A stretch of DNA of 64,000 nucleotides, taken from Dipetalonema caudispina (lineage: Eukaryota; Nematoda; Chromadorea; Rhabditida; Onchocercidae). Position 1 is the first letter of the stretch, and the number at the start of each line of letters is the position of its first letter. The stretch covers positions 1 to 64,000 of the forward strand of contig JABVXV010000242.1 of the NCBI GenBank assembly GCA_013365325.1, in the 5' to 3' direction. Positions 1 through 14,223 of the stretch are shown piece after piece. Position numbers and translations under genes: made by a program. The notes beneath the pieces were generated by a model, which saw nothing but the letters and a program-made list of their open reading frames with translations, did not search any database and was not told the DNA's origin.

Positions 1-1480
1 GTTCACTCTCTGTAAGTGTCAAATTATTGAGAAGTGTTTCGAGCAGTATTATCTCCGTTGATCATTCTAAGAAATCGTAACATTCTTCACAATTCAAAGA
101 AACGCTCTGTTACTTACCCGAGTTTCACATATATGCAAATATGTAGCACTATTAACAAGTCTTATCTGTCACTGAATTTTCGTATAATTTCAAATGAACT
201 ATTTAGAAAGATAACCGATTTCATTAATATTGCCAACTGCAATCATGAATGATAAGAATAATGAGGTAACAACGAATTTCTCTGAAATATTTCCCGATCG
301 ATATTTATCTCTCCATATTTAATATAATTAATCATTCAAGTAGTATTCCATTCCTTTATGCTACCCAAATACTGCATATAAATTTCTCAATCTGATAACA
401 AATAATGAGACACAACTACCTAAATCTTTTATTGATGAATGCTCACCTTGAGACCTTGAATTTGCAAATCGTTTCATAATAATTTGACAACGTTCAATGT
501 GTCATTACAGTGATCCGTTCGTTTTATCGCTTGGCTTCCACATATATATATTGCATTGATCTATCTGCATACGACGATACTGATTGGATTGTGGAGTTAA
601 GGTTTATTTATTAATGATTCATATTCACAACAGTTGATTTGATATAGCAATTTTGATGTAAGTTATATTTTCTGAAGAAAAGGTTCATTTAGAAGTTCCT
701 TTCTTTTACATTTCAGTTATACTGTTGTAGTGAAATTTGATTTATTTTCTGGCTGGTTTCTGATTTGTGTTGGTACAGAAAATCGAACCAGTAATTTATT
801 TCCGAGATATATTATTAACAGTAGAATTTAGTCAGAATAACAGGCAAATTGAATTTGAGAGAGTCGATCCAATAGCGACTGCTCGGAGTCAACCCAATTA
901 TGATATCTGTTTCAAGTCCGGAGGTAGATCGGTTAAATAGGTGAATAAGTTAGTGGGAGTGGTCTACAGGAAGCATTGTTTTAACCCTGGCGTAAACATA
1001 TGACACAAAAGACAATGTTTTACAATCTTAGCTTAAGCATATGAAATAAAGGACACACGTTATTGAAAACATATAAACAGAGGACAGTACATTGTTTGAA
1101 TTTGAATTTGACCTTTCCTAACCACAAACGACAAAGACGTATTGTGTTAATAATCTCATCTTAGATAAGGATGAGTATAAGTTAAAGGATTTATGTTAAC
1201 AATGAAATGAATCGGTTCATTACTAAACAAAACATTAATTACTTTAATTACAAGAGATATATTATTCCATCCTGTCGCGAAAGTTATTCAAATAACTTTC
1301 GCGACAACTGTTATTATCAGTCAAGCAAGGTGTTTGCAAAATGGAACGTTATAAAAGCAAAAGAAGGGAAAGTCATAATGCTTTTGTTAATTCCAGGTGC
1401 TGTTGATATTATTCATTTGTCACTCTTTTTTCTGATGTCAAATAGCGACGGTATTTCAATTTTGAAGCAGTCCGAAAAGT
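1..1480. other. 5' flank, no gene seen
   Basis: AT-rich sequence with no reading frame that I can link to a protein family and no convincing chain of splice sites. It holds a perfect 32-nt hairpin palindrome at 1274-1305, listed separately. The region probably contains upstream control sequence of the plus-strand gene that starts at 1481. Confidence 0.5.
1274..1305. repeat. Perfect inverted repeat, 15-bp arms, 2-nt loop
   Basis: The arms at 1274-1288 and 1291-1305 are exact reverse complements; the left arm reads GTCGCGAAAGTTATT and the spacer is CA. The outer part holds the palindrome TCGCGA. It lies about 175 nt upstream of the start codon at 1481. It could form a cruciform or RNA hairpin, or be a dimeric protein-binding site. 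Its function is unknown. Confidence 0.9.
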
Positions 1481-3874
1481 ATGACCGGAAAGAAAAGGAA
1501 TTGTTCATATACCCCAACTAGTCCAGATCTGTCGTTGCGTCGGAATCTAAATCGGCGACATCCAAATCCAGAACGTAGCGATACTAACTGCGGTGACGAT
1601 AGTAATGTGTAAGTCTCAACATTTTAGTACTATTCGAAATCCAAATTTGATAGCAGTGGGTTGAAATTCCAACCTGTCAAATTTGGGATTACTGTCGTCT
1701 CGTTATTATTATTTTAATTATCATTTGATGAAGTAAATCATAGAGATGTAGCGATAAGCTTTATTTCGTTCGTGAGACATTCAAGGCGCTAGGATAATTA
1801 TCTCTTTTGGTAGTAAAAAGTAGAGTGCTTCTTCCTTATTCCAAGTTTTTACTGATATCCAACAATGACGAGTAGTTTTTTTCTTAAATAAGCTAAGGAA
1901 GTCAATCAGGTCTGTAAATTTGCTTGCTTTTATCTCACTTTTCATTTCGCAACGAATCGCATTCTGTAAATTAATTTAAGCTGTTTCCATTTAGATCTCA
2001 TGAGTCAGATAATACAGAATATGATGATTCTAAAAGGAGTGCTAACAACTCATCAACGTTTTCTCTGGTTTTTCTTTTTTTTTCTTTTTTTTCGGCTGTG
2101 ATATTACAGTAGTACAGTTCACCCAACTATAAAGAGCATGTGGAATCATTCAATTTCAGAAACTGCCATAGTGACTTAAGAAATCAAGATTGAGGCTAAA
2201 ATTATATGTAACAATAGAAAGTTATGGATGATGTGGTACTTGAAATTTGACTGGCTTGTATTTTATGTAACTTATGGACAGCTTAGTCAACCCGTTCTTG
2301 AAATGCAAGCAAAAGAATATTATTTATTTTGTATAAATTTAGATTAAATATCTATCTTTCAGTGGGGTAATTGTTCCCTTGTTTTTGTCGTTATTATTGG
2401 TTTTATCGTTATTGGTTTTATCGTTAGTCTTTATTACCTATGCTCAAATTCAAACAATGAAAGCACTTTGCTGAAGAGGTTAATGCTTTTTCAATTTTTA
2501 CTTCAGCAAATTTAGATATATATTATGATTCGTGCAGTAATTTGATATGTTCCGATAACGTTATGATATATTTGAAGTGATAAACATCGTAAATGCATTC
2601 TGTGTACGTGAACATTTATTTTTTGTGCAGTACAGCGATAGCTGGATAAATACGAAATGAGTGATCTTTGTAAAAAAGTGAAATTTATATAAGTCAGATG
2701 CTACATGTGTTTATTATTTACAGATATAAGCATCAGATAAATAGCATTTTGAGGAGAAATTTCACTAACGAATATGAACATGGTACTAATACGAAGGCAG
2801 TATTACGACTTATTGGTGAAAAATGGGTCTACCAGGTGCGTTTTTTTAGGATTATTTTACATTATTTGGATATTACATGAGAAGAGATTTCTCCCTAAAT
2901 ACTTCACTTGGAATAGCTGGTTATAGAAATATGCCACTTTTCTTGGAATTGAAAAAGATGTTCTGTTAATTTTCGAGTAGATTAAATAATTCAAATCTTA
3001 TTTGCACTGATTAAAATTTTGGAATGCTATGGTGGGATTCCAGAAACCAGTCGAACCGTATGTCGTATTAATTGCGGGTACGAAAGCCGATATGTTAGCA
3101 GATGCTCTTGGTGATGTTTTTTCGAATGTCACTGAAAAAGGCGAAATTGATAGGATATTTTGTAATGAATACAAAGAACGACAGTTATTGGAAAGTGAAG
3201 TTACAAATTCATTGTCGAAATACAGTAAATCAGTGGTTTTACATGGTAAACTTTTGGAAGATTTCCAAAATTTCAAAATGAATATCTTAGTCATACTGAG
3301 TATTGAGCAGATGGGAAGTGAGAAGTGAATACTTCTAGACAAAAATACAGATTTATATAAATATCAGAGATAGTCTTCTTCTTGAGAGATTTCACATCTG
3401 ATTTGGAAATTTTCAGGAATCGACAAACTGCGAGGACATGCTCCATTATACTTGCACAGTTTATCTGATCCAGATCATTCACCATTTCGTTCCGCTCTGA
3501 TTCTACTAACTATTAATTTATCCTTCGGTTCGCATCCCAGCTGTGAAGAAGCAATATCTAGGTGAGAGTGAAGCATGTTTTTGGCATAAAATACTTCCTT
3601 CTCTTGACCAGTTAGTTTCGCCTTAAAAACCTTACTTCATATTTTTGTTCATGGTTCAGGAGTAAAGTTTATCATCCCTAACATACGCCGAATTAAAATG
3701 TAGCTCATCAAGGCATGGAGAGGAGACTCTCTGTATAGTCTTGATTTTGTTTATTTTAAACTAGGACTTTTCAGTCATTTATTGAATATATGGGACTCGG
3801 ATTATATCGGTGAAGACCAAATTCGACCAATTCTTTCTCGGATATCTTCGTTTTTAATATGCTTGGAAGAATGA
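1481..3874 (+). CDS. LAP1/LULL1-type torsin ATPase cofactor (TOR1AIP family)
   Basis: Seven-exon model: 1481-1608, 1995-2067, 2363-2478, 2724-2835, 3044-3245, 3417-3561, 3775-3874. It closes in frame at 291 aa. Residues 1-67 are polar and charged. Exon 3 encodes one hydrophobic helix (about residues 70-93, VFVVIIGFIVIGFIVSLYYL). The C-terminal part carries the TOR1AIP-like domain: KPVEPYVVLIAG (from residue 144), then IDKLRGHAPLYLHSLSD, FRSALILLTIN and, before the stop, ILSRISSFL. These align by eye with the luminal domain of human LAP1/LULL1, including its YKYCDHENAAFKD and LWSRISHLV stretches. In that family the luminal domain activates torsin AAA+ ATPases in the nuclear envelope or ER lumen. 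The start was chosen because an in-frame TGA lies just upstream of ATG 1481. All phases agree. Family assignment is from memory of the motif pattern; exon 1 is the least certain part. Confidence 0.75.
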
Positions 3875-6800
3875 GAAATACCATTTGGTTATATAAGGAA
3901 CAACTAAGTTTTTTGATTTGTTTGTTATGAAGAAAATAAGACGTATTTGAGGTAGGACAACATCTTAAGATCCTTCTGGAATGGAATGGAGGGATTCAAT
4001 ACTGGTTTTCATGATTGAAGACCGATCTTTTTATGATCTGCAAAGAAATCGTTAACACAGATTCTATGTTGTTTTCTTGAATTTGTCATGTACATATACT
4101 ATCTTATGTCTCATTGTGTGATAGTTCTATTTCGATGCTACGAAGTTTGAAAAAAAAACATCTAATTATAATGGTGGGACATAAGGCGTGAAATTAAATT
4201 ATGAACTGTATTATCAAATTCATGTTGAATTCATCCCCAACTAGTACGGTTGTCTGAATTCTGTCAAGTGATTTCACTGATCTTGGACAGGTTGCTCAAT
4301 GGAAACATTCAAAGTCAAATCTAGAAAATTGAGGATATAGCACTTGAAATTTATGCGACATGGCTTTCTCTTTGGTGAATATGATTGATGTCATCTGATT
4401 TTTAAGGAATTAAGTGCTGGTTCCAACTGTGTTTAGTTATCATTTTTTTGTCAGGAATTAAATCTTTCTTTTGACTTATAGTCATTTTTTTATTCACTCG
4501 AGTATTACATCGTTTTATCTTGAATGTCTTCAAATTTCAGTGTTATTTTCTCAATTTTTGTTTTTGGGAGTTTTTCGCTCGTTTATTTAATAGAAGAAAG
4601 AAAAAGCATAAAGTAGAAATGCTGAGAAAAAGATTTATTCTGAAGATCAGTGTTCCAGAGAAGAGATACTTCTGTGATCACATGATGCTACCAAGATGTT
4701 AATTTCTTCATATGTTGTATTGGGTAGAAACATTCTGGCAAACGAACAGTGTTTTTTCACCCATTTAAGTATATCTTTCACTCCAAAAATATCCGCATAA
4801 TATCTCACCTGTATTATCAGAGTGTGTACACGTACTCTGTATTCGTTGAATATTTTAGGAGACCGGAGAAAAACAGAGTTTAGTATTATAAGATCCGTCA
4901 AGGATTTCGACAGTAATTTGGTCATAGTCGAGATCATATGAAATACGTGGGGAGCTTTAGATTTTTTTCAATTAGAGTTTGTTTGAGATCTATCAAATAT
5001 TTTCTACTTATAATTCTAACTCGTATTCGGTGGTTCCGATTATCTGCTTCATTCAAACGGTTGTTATCTTACATCTCTCGACAGACGCGATATATTTCAC
5101 ACTTATTCGTCAAGCTCCTTTGCAACTTCTAGTTCAATAAATACTTCCTTTCCCACTCCTGTGCTCCTTCAAGTGTCCGATAATCTCTCCCTCGCCTAGT
5201 TCACATATGAAAGTTGGAATAGCCAAGTTTCTCTTCTCCCGATTGTCATTAGACAATGAAATCAAACCTGTGCGCAATTCTCCGGAAACAGAATAAACGG
5301 CGGTTTCCTGGTACTAATAGTTGCCATAACGTCATGAATTATTTGCTGAGATGGAAGTTTAAATACCGCTTGGTTTAATGTAAATTTAGCTCGTGGAAAT
5401 TCGGTTGCATATACCGCAGGAGGTATCTGGATGTTTGCTTAGATAAGTGGTTACAATGATTTCGTTAACATTGACCCGCTATATTTTGGTACTGGAACTT
5501 GCCGTAGTTTTGGTCTTTCATTCTGGATAAAATGATTTGGAGAGGACTGTGTTTGCCTGATGAACGAAAAGTCATTCTTCTGGAATTCTTAATTTGATTA
5601 GTTGACATTAACATCACATTATGATATTTATATTAATTATTCGAACAATTTATGATTTCATCAAACTGTGTGAATGGGACGGAATGATTTGAGCTAGGTA
5701 ACTTGATTACAAACAGGATGTTTGCAAACATCGAGGATGCTTAGAGACAAGAAGCATGTGACATCGAAAAACTTTCTCCATATATCTCTTTTTGTTGTGA
5801 ACCACCCTGAACATTTCAGCTCAAATTTTTTCTGATTAGTCCAATGATATGTTAAGTCTGTAGGATCTTCCGATCCACCAATTACGCATTCATTTTCTTT
5901 AATTTAAACAAGTATTAAAGTTTTTGTTTGTCACGTGCGTATAATTGCATTAAGGGCAGCGTGAACCATAGTTGAAATGGATTTGTGGTTGGCATTACGC
6001 ATCATGAGCTTTTTTCAGATGACCTTTTCCAGAAATACAACCGTGTCTTCCTATCCCACGAAGCGACAACATTACCGAAATATTTTGGCAATCCTGGAAC
6101 AGATGTTAACTCTGTGATCTATGACAACGAAAATCCTAATTTGAAAGCGATATACCGTATTATATAGATGGAGGCGATCAAAGTTGCTGAATTGGTTGTT
6201 TTCAGAAAAATTCCATATTGGAAGGGAAATGAAATTGTTTGAAATCTTTCTTGTGTTAATTTTTGAAAAGGATCTCTAAACTTGTGGCAGGCATTTAATT
6301 TTTGAAAATTTTATAGGATTTGATATATAAATGGAATATCTCAAAAGGAAATTTTTAATTAGCAGATCGTACACTTAACTCCATATTACTTTTTGTTGCG
6401 ATTTAATCCGTTCCAATATTTGCCAAAAGAGACTAATTCTTCTTAAGAGTAGTTTTTTGAAAACCAAATTTATGTTTGACGAAAGGAAAACCAAATTTCA
6501 AACAAGATTTTTACCTGACTGTCGGAAAATTGCATAAAAATGAAGATTAGGATGATAAAGAGATAAATTTTCATCCTAGAATCATCTGTTAGGATCTAGA
6601 TTTTATGGAAGAAAGTGTTATCAACAATGGTGACCCGTTGAGTAATTACTGCACTGCTCAACGATGACATCTGTATTAATGGTCACCCGATTCTTTGCTA
6701 CCTATTATTGTTGTTTATCTCTCGATTGACCTGATTAAGGAAAGGAATCCTCACACCTATTCAACAAAATAATCCTGCATGTACAATGGTAATCATCAGC

Positions 6801-9311
6801 ATAGCAATCTAGCATGTTGTTGTCAGTATTCAAAACTTTTCTGTTAGTGAGAGACAATCCAGTATGATGAAGATGAAATAATGGCAATGCTAATCAAAAC
6901 AGTCTAAAGTTCGAAAATGTTTTTAAAGGATTTTAGTTTTTCGAGGAAACAATTATTTAATTGTACAATGGGAAAACATCGAAAAGAAGCGATGATGGTC
7001 TGCAAAAGTTTTTGTATTACCATCTCTTGTTATAAGCAAGAAGGTATGGGGTCCGTGCTTATATCTCAACTGATTATCTTACTTTTTAAATACCGAAAAA
7101 GCTTCATCTTATACGACTGATCATAAAAGACGACGTAAACAGTGGAATTTCATGTTAATTTTATTCTTTAAATTATGCAAACTTTTTGGGAATATCAACT
7201 TGTGATTCCTGAATAGTGGGGTCATTTTCTATGTCTTGTGACAACAGATATCGTAGCAAGGATAGATATCCTTTGGTGGTAATTAACATATACACGTCAC
7301 ATCTATGCTAATTTTGAAAACATTACAACCGAAGTTCCTTAGGTACAAGGAGAATTCCGGAAAAGTTTGTCGGGAAAGATTATTATGTGAGTTTATACAC
7401 TGGTAAGTTGTGATGTAATCATCAGTTTGTGTCGCATGCAATGAATTTAGCTTTTTCTTGAAATCATTTTGAAGCAAAAAACTAATCGTACTACCACTGC
7501 ATTATCTCGGTTGCAACGGAAGCAAAATGTCGAACGACGACAATAGATTAACAGGAGAAATGGACAGAATGTCTGAAATTCATCAACTTAAGGCAGCACA
7601 TCTTCAGAGCTCTACCTTGCAACAGATTTGAGAATTAAAGCAAACGGATAATGTCTCATAATAATTATCACTCAACGATTTCTTTACTCGAATTCCAACA
7701 AATGTTTGTAGCACTGAGTGAATTGGACGAAAGTTGACTGGAAACACATTGGAAGTAAAACGGTCCAATGTAGGCGTGTGACAATCAGTCATAAAGTAGA
7801 AACCATTCTCATCTTTCTTTTTTTTCTATTTATATGAATATCTTCTTTTTTCCACTTCATAATAAACAGATATCATCTTTTTATTGTTGGAATAACCTAC
7901 CAATTATTGCCACTAATTTTTAAGTAAATTAAAGCCAAGTGAACTACACTGTGCTCGAAATTTTAAGCGTTTCTTCTTGCTCTGTAAGAGAGGAAAACAT
8001 CATTCTTGCGTTGAATTAATCATTCAACTATCCAGGCAATCTGGAGAAGATTAGATTCCTCTCCATTCTACCAAGAACTATTCAAAATGCTAATAACGCA
8101 AGCTATTTTATTCAAATTTATGTTTATTCGTCTCCTAGTAGTATGCTTTTAGGAGTTCTTTAAAGTTTTCAAACTGTGCCAAGCATATTTTCATATGATA
8201 TCCTGCCATTGTCTTATAATGAATATTCAAACGAATCCCGTAAAAATTAATCATGCATATTTATTGGTTTATTCTTGAAAAGAGAACTTCGGAATTCTAA
8301 CTGTTGACAGTTTGCATAAACAAACTTCTGACATATAAATATTGACAGGAGTTAGTTATGTACGAACGCGAATTTCTTTAATTGTCGTAAATATAAATGG
8401 AAGGGAAGGAGAAAGAAGCCATCAAAATATGGCATGCCAATGGGAAATACGTTCTTGCGGGAATTTCAAGTAGGGAAGAAATAATATTAAATTTCCGAAA
8501 GTCACGCTTGCAAATTCCATCTCCTGAATATTTCTTTATTATTTTTCTGTTTCCAAAATTTCTTTTTAATTGAAAATTTCCCCTCGTTATTTTTTGCTTC
8601 CAACAGCACTATTTTGGGAAATTTGGATTCGATAGATGGATGCAATACTACTTTTCCATATATTTCAAATTTCTCATGAATATTCTGTTGAATATTTGAG
8701 GAAAAAAGCTATGAAGTCAGTAAACATTGCAAGACTCGAAATAACTCCAAATAATCGAAATTTTGGTTCAGGGTTGAGCAATGCCCGTTGGATGGTTAGA
8801 TTTAGATGGATGATATCTATTCATTGCGATGAAATTGAAATTTGTTCGAAATACTTTTCATTTTGAACGACCTTCAGCCCTCTTGTAGTGATGTATTATT
8901 ATCGCCTGAGGCAGATGGTGTCAAATGATTTTTTGGGATGGCTGATTGCTAGGTATATTTTCTTTTCCACCAGTGCGGAAATTAACGAGATTTGATCAAT
9001 TTGGATGAAAATATGGTTGGTAATGAAGATATGATGAATACAGATTATCGTCTCTTCTCGGGACTTATTACTATGCTCAGAATGTACTTCTAACAACATC
9101 CAAATTCATGACTTTCATGATACGAGAATTTCATGATAGCATCCATAATCAATAAAGACATCTAGGCAATGCCCATAATCGGTGAAGACACTTTGAGTAT
9201 TTAGATCTTCATTCCAAAAACACTCAAAAAACGTCCATATGTTTTATGCATGCGAAACAATGACATAGTGTGTGCTGACGTTCATTAAATGAAGAATAAC
9301 CACTATGTATA

Positions 9312-9350
9312 AAACAAACAAACAAACAAATAAGTAAACGAACAAACAAT
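9312..9350. repeat. Imperfect (AAAC)n simple repeat
   Basis: A run of AAAC-type units, interrupted by TAAGTAAACG. Ordinary low-complexity DNA. Confidence 0.8.
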
Positions 9351-10817
9351 ATAGTGTGCTAAAAAAATGAGAGTGTCATGTGATGGGTTTTAATTTCTTC
9401 CTAAACAAGCATTTACTAAGTTATAAAAATGATAGGACTAACTAAAAGTTCCAAAAGGTATTTTCATGGAGCTGCACAGAAATTTTAATCGTTGGAGGTA
9501 ATTCTCGGATCCACATTCGTTTTGAAAAACACAGTCTTCTTGATGATAAGAATTTTTGTTATATGCACATTTTTGCATTAAAATCAGTTTTAAATGAAAA
9601 CATCTCTATCACAGAAAACCAGCCGAAATTTTGCAAAGAATAGTAATGCTTAAAACAAAAATTGAAAATTAATATAATTACCGAACTGAGTTAAAAGAGA
9701 ATAGGATTCAGCAAGTTTCAGACAATCCCAACATGATCTTCACCTTGGTAAAAAAATTTACGTCTTGATCTTCACCACTGAATGACCATTCGAAGCAACT
9801 ATACTGCATACTAAAAATTATGTTATCCACTCGAAACAGTAATATATTTCGCCGAATGGAACAGTAAATCTATTTCTGGGCGCAATGAGCAGCAGATCTG
9901 GCACATCATGCAAATGTACAAAATCATTCATCCCTTGAGCAAAAGCACAGAATCAACAATGGATAACAGCGAAAACACTACGTTCACCAATACAATTTCA
10001 GGTATACAATTCTAAGTTCCTCACAACTGCACAGGTAAACAATTTCAACTTTCGCTCTCTCCCAGTTCTCACGGTGAGATCAGCATTTCACCGAAAATGC
10101 ATATAGAAGCATTTCTCAGAAAAAAGTTCCTCCTAACGAAAAGATTGAATCTCAACGAATTTAAAAGGAATGCTTATTTCATAATACGAAAAAATTGGCT
10201 CACCCTGGTTTTTAGGCACTAAATGTGTGTGTGTGTCCATATACGTCCCTCTTCATCAAATGAGGTAATTAACAACACGTCCAGGATTTTTTTCAAAAAG
10301 GTGAAGACAAATCTTTTGAACAAACAAGTTTTTCTTACCAAAAAAAATTTTAATTTGAATCAAGATTGAAAATTGGACCCACATTGTCTTCATTTTCTAC
10401 CTCCTACTGCTGCATCATTAATGATAACAGACAGTTCATCAGTGATTGTTTACATTTCAACATGAAAAAAACCAACGGCTTAATAAAAATTTTATGAACG
10501 AAGAGACGTTATTCGACCTGGACTTAATCCTGGATATGCCACTATTGCATTAGGACATTAAAATAACAGTACCGCGGGTGAGCATTTGAATCTTAACGAG
10601 AGAAATTAAAGAATTAAAAACAAGTAGAAATTATAACAAAACATACATAACGTAAAAGTAAGTATCCAACAGAAAATAATGAAAATATGATACAAATAAT
10701 TGCTCCACGTCGGCAAGTTTTCCGACGTTTATCATACAATTTAAAATTTGAAGGGGAGAGGACAGTACTTATATCTTTATTCCAGCTAAAAATAATAGTA
10801 AGTTACAACCTAAATCG

Positions 10818-10819
<2 letters not shown>

Positions 10820-10862
<43 letters not shown>
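10820..10862. repeat. Poly(T) tract, 43 nt
   Basis: An uninterrupted run of T. The length may be inexact because such runs are error-prone in assembly. No flanking target-site duplication or retroposed coding sequence was noticed. Confidence 0.9.
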
Positions 10863-10867
<5 letters not shown>

Positions 10868-12208
10868 GCTGATTCAGTCAAGGTCATTTCTGAACGCATC
10901 ATTTCTTTTCCCACTTTAAAACGAACTAGTTGCAACTGCTCTTTTTCTCCTCCTCTCTCATATCTAACGACAAAATATATTCAGCAGCCTTGAGATATAT
11001 TCCTGACTTTATTTAGTGCTACCTGAAATAAGAAATAGGCTACTTCAGCAAAGACTAGAACGAGAGCTTTTTTAGCTCAAAATAACCATACTGCATTCTG
11101 AGATCATAAATGCCTGCTGAAATAGAGTATGTCTGAAAGTTAGTTAATTATAACATTTATGAAGCAAGCCTCTCAAGCAAAAAGTCGCTCATATACTTGG
11201 ACACCAATTATGTGTTGGTCGATATAACTAATTCATTTTTACCAATAACCGCTGTACATTTCCTAGAAAAAAAAAGAAACGATGCGAATAATAAAAGGAG
11301 TTCCATCGCCTTACCAACCCGCTTAAAGAAAAATTTAACAAAAGAGCATATGAAATATTTTTCATTATTTTGAAAAAATGAATATGAAATATTTTTTTCT
11401 ACTGTCAAGAAGCAGAAGTATAGAAGATACCAAACAGTACTAATACCACAGAAATGACTTTAAATTTTAACCTTCTTTTTCAGATATTGAAGGGTTGATT
11501 ACTTCTAACTTAAGCTTTCATTTTAAAGCAATCCCAATTGACGTTAATATAGACAATACAAAAAAAGAAATAATGAGTGGAGATACATATATAATACAAG
11601 TGCATTTGTTGCTCATTTGTATTATTCAGCAACCAGTAAGACAGGAAACTAAAACAACAGTCACAGAACTCTCTCTGAGCTTATCAGCAAACAAAAAAAA
11701 GAGAAAGGAAAAAAACCTGAGATCGGCTTGTTTCTCCAATCCTCCAACACAAGAGGTAATTTTTAGTGGAAAAAAAAAATTATAACACCATTCATGAATT
11801 TCTAAAACTGTCATTCGTAGAACTAGAAGTACCACGCTGACTTGTTACAATCATTTTCTTATATCCACTTGGTCGAACAACGTAGGAATTCGTCTAAAAA
11901 GAATATTTGATTTAATTCAAGATATAATAAAAGTCTGGAGTTTGATGCTACATACAAATTTCGATGTCAAAAGTCAAATTCAATTTTACTGGTAAATTCA
12001 AGGATATTTCGATAGTAAGCAAACAGTGGATCAAATCTGTATGGTAAAAATTAGATAATTTCCATATATTAACAATAACTAATACAAATAAACCGAAATG
12101 AAAAATTCATTGCTTGAACAGCTGCTGCGTTGATAACATTCTACTGATAATCTACCAACATTCGGAATCTAACACTAAAGGTACAATGGCAGAAGGGAAT
12201 TGGAGACA

Positions 12209-14190
12209 TTAGATGGTTACCGGTTGCGCCTTAAAAGAAAACAGAAGAATAATGAAGCAAAAACGCAAACAAAACGATATACCGGTGAGTTTGTTCCACT
12301 GGAAACATAATATGCACTTTGCTGCGCTGGACGATTCAATACTGGAGCTGACTGTTGCAAACGCCCACCACTAATAACATTAACATACGGTTGTTGGGTA
12401 GAATTTCGGACAGGTACAGGTGAGCTCTGTGGACGGACCACATAAAGCGGTGAACTGGACAAAGAAGTCACAGGTTGCTTTGTACCTATCACCAAACGTT
12501 GTTGCTGCTGCTGCTGCTAAAGCGGTTATAGTTGGTAGAATAAATGAAGAGGTATAAATTTTAATTTCTACCCAGTAACTCTTCTGTCCTCTTCCCCTAC
12601 CTTTTCCCCACAAAAAAGCTTAACGAATGTAAGTGTACACTAACAGTGGGGACAACCGGCCTTCGGTCACTTCCAGATCTGTGGAGAACAGCAGAATGTA
12701 CATTGTTGTTGCTTGCTGATGCACTAACAGATACCACTGATGCATGTTCACTTGTTATAGCTCTGTAAAACAACATTTGCTATGATTTCTGTACTGCTCC
12801 GTAGTAATTTTTTAGAAAAGGTTCTGGAATTTATTATAGAACGAAAGACTGCGAAATGATTTTCAGTTTGCATTTCAGACTACATTAACCTTACTTTGAC
12901 AAACAGTAGTGATCACAACTAATATTTAAAACTCGAAATTTTAGGAAATTTCTATTTAAAATTGCCTGCAGCAAGTTCATAACATACTTGTGTACAGCTT
13001 CGCCAAATCCTCCGAACATGTTCTGGTAGTCTGCAACTTCCTTCAGCCCATTTGGCTTTTGAGTTTTTACGAAATGCACCAATACTTTCTTCAAAACAGA
13101 AATTTTTTAAATGAAATATAAAGAAAATCCATACAGCGAAAGAAAAACTAAGTCTTTTTGAAACTCTTTCTACAAAAGTTTTATAGAAATTATCGACAGT
13201 TAATCAAACTTACAACGATGAAATTCTGTAGTTTTTCGGCGGCCAATTTATCAACCGTGTTCGGTTTGTCCGACATTACCCTCCGAAGATCGTTGTGCAA
13301 CTGAGCAGCTCGAGGTATCACCACAGAATGCACAGTCTGTAAACAATTTTGAATAACATATGCATAAAAGATAAAAATTTGAGTCTTATTATGCGAAGAA
13401 TGCAAAAACACTTCCTAATAAGTAAGATGCAAAAAAGCATACAGGCTTGCAATGAAATACAATAACAGTGATTATGTAAACTGAAAGTCCTGTATGACGA
13501 GCGTCATTCTAGGAAAATAATGTTGATTTTAGTACTACATGTATACATATATTACTTAAATTAATAGAAATTTTATAGTAAAAAGGTGTACGTCAACGCC
13601 GAGCTCGTTCAGGGCGTATAAAGACCCGTATAATGCCGCAAGTGTACAATTTTCATCACGCCAAACTTGGGCAAGTACTTGAGTTACACGCGATCGCAAA
13701 TGGCTGATGTTGTACGACCTGAAAATTTTTATTTCAGTATGAAAACTCTTTTCACATAACAGAAAATATTTGCAGGACTCAGTTTTGATTCAAAATAGAA
13801 CTACAAAAAGTCAACGTATATTTCAATGGCCAGAAGATTATTGCTGAACAACTTTAGTTTTCTTTTAATAAATATCTATAAAAACCCTACCTGCATATAT
13901 TGGCTAATAAACGACTGGAAAACTCGCGTAAAGCCCAATGATTGTCTGTTTCTGGTCGAGCACACAACTGCCGGCTCAATATGCACGACAGTACAGAGGG
14001 CAGCAACTCATGTAACTGTAAACTTTAGGTAATTCAAATAATTAGGAAACATAAATAAATTACTCTTGACACAAAAAAGTCCATCGGAGAGTTTTATTGT
14101 CAGCCAAGCCTGATTAGTCGTTGAGCATACCAAATCTTTCGTACAGATTCGTTATTTCATTCTCGTTTAAACGTTAGAAATCAGAACGTG

Positions 14191-14223
<33 letters not shown>

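Larger units (their letters stand above)
3875..12208. other. Gene-poor interval
   Basis: Over 8 kb of AT-rich DNA. Open frames up to 96 codons occur (for example 4647-4937 minus and 11495-11785 plus), but they have low-complexity or AT-driven composition, no recognisable motif and no supporting exon chain. A poly(T) run lies at 10820-10862 and an AAAC-type repeat at about 9312-9350. I see no RNA gene. Confidence 0.45.

Noticed and set aside
4647..4937. Minus-strand 96-codon frame
   Set aside because: AT-rich composition, no motif, no matching exons before or after it.
11495..11835. Frames on both strands 5' of poly(A)/poly(T)-like DNA
   Set aside because: Lys/Ser/Leu low-complexity translation with no family match. 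It lies beyond the 3' end of TAF6.
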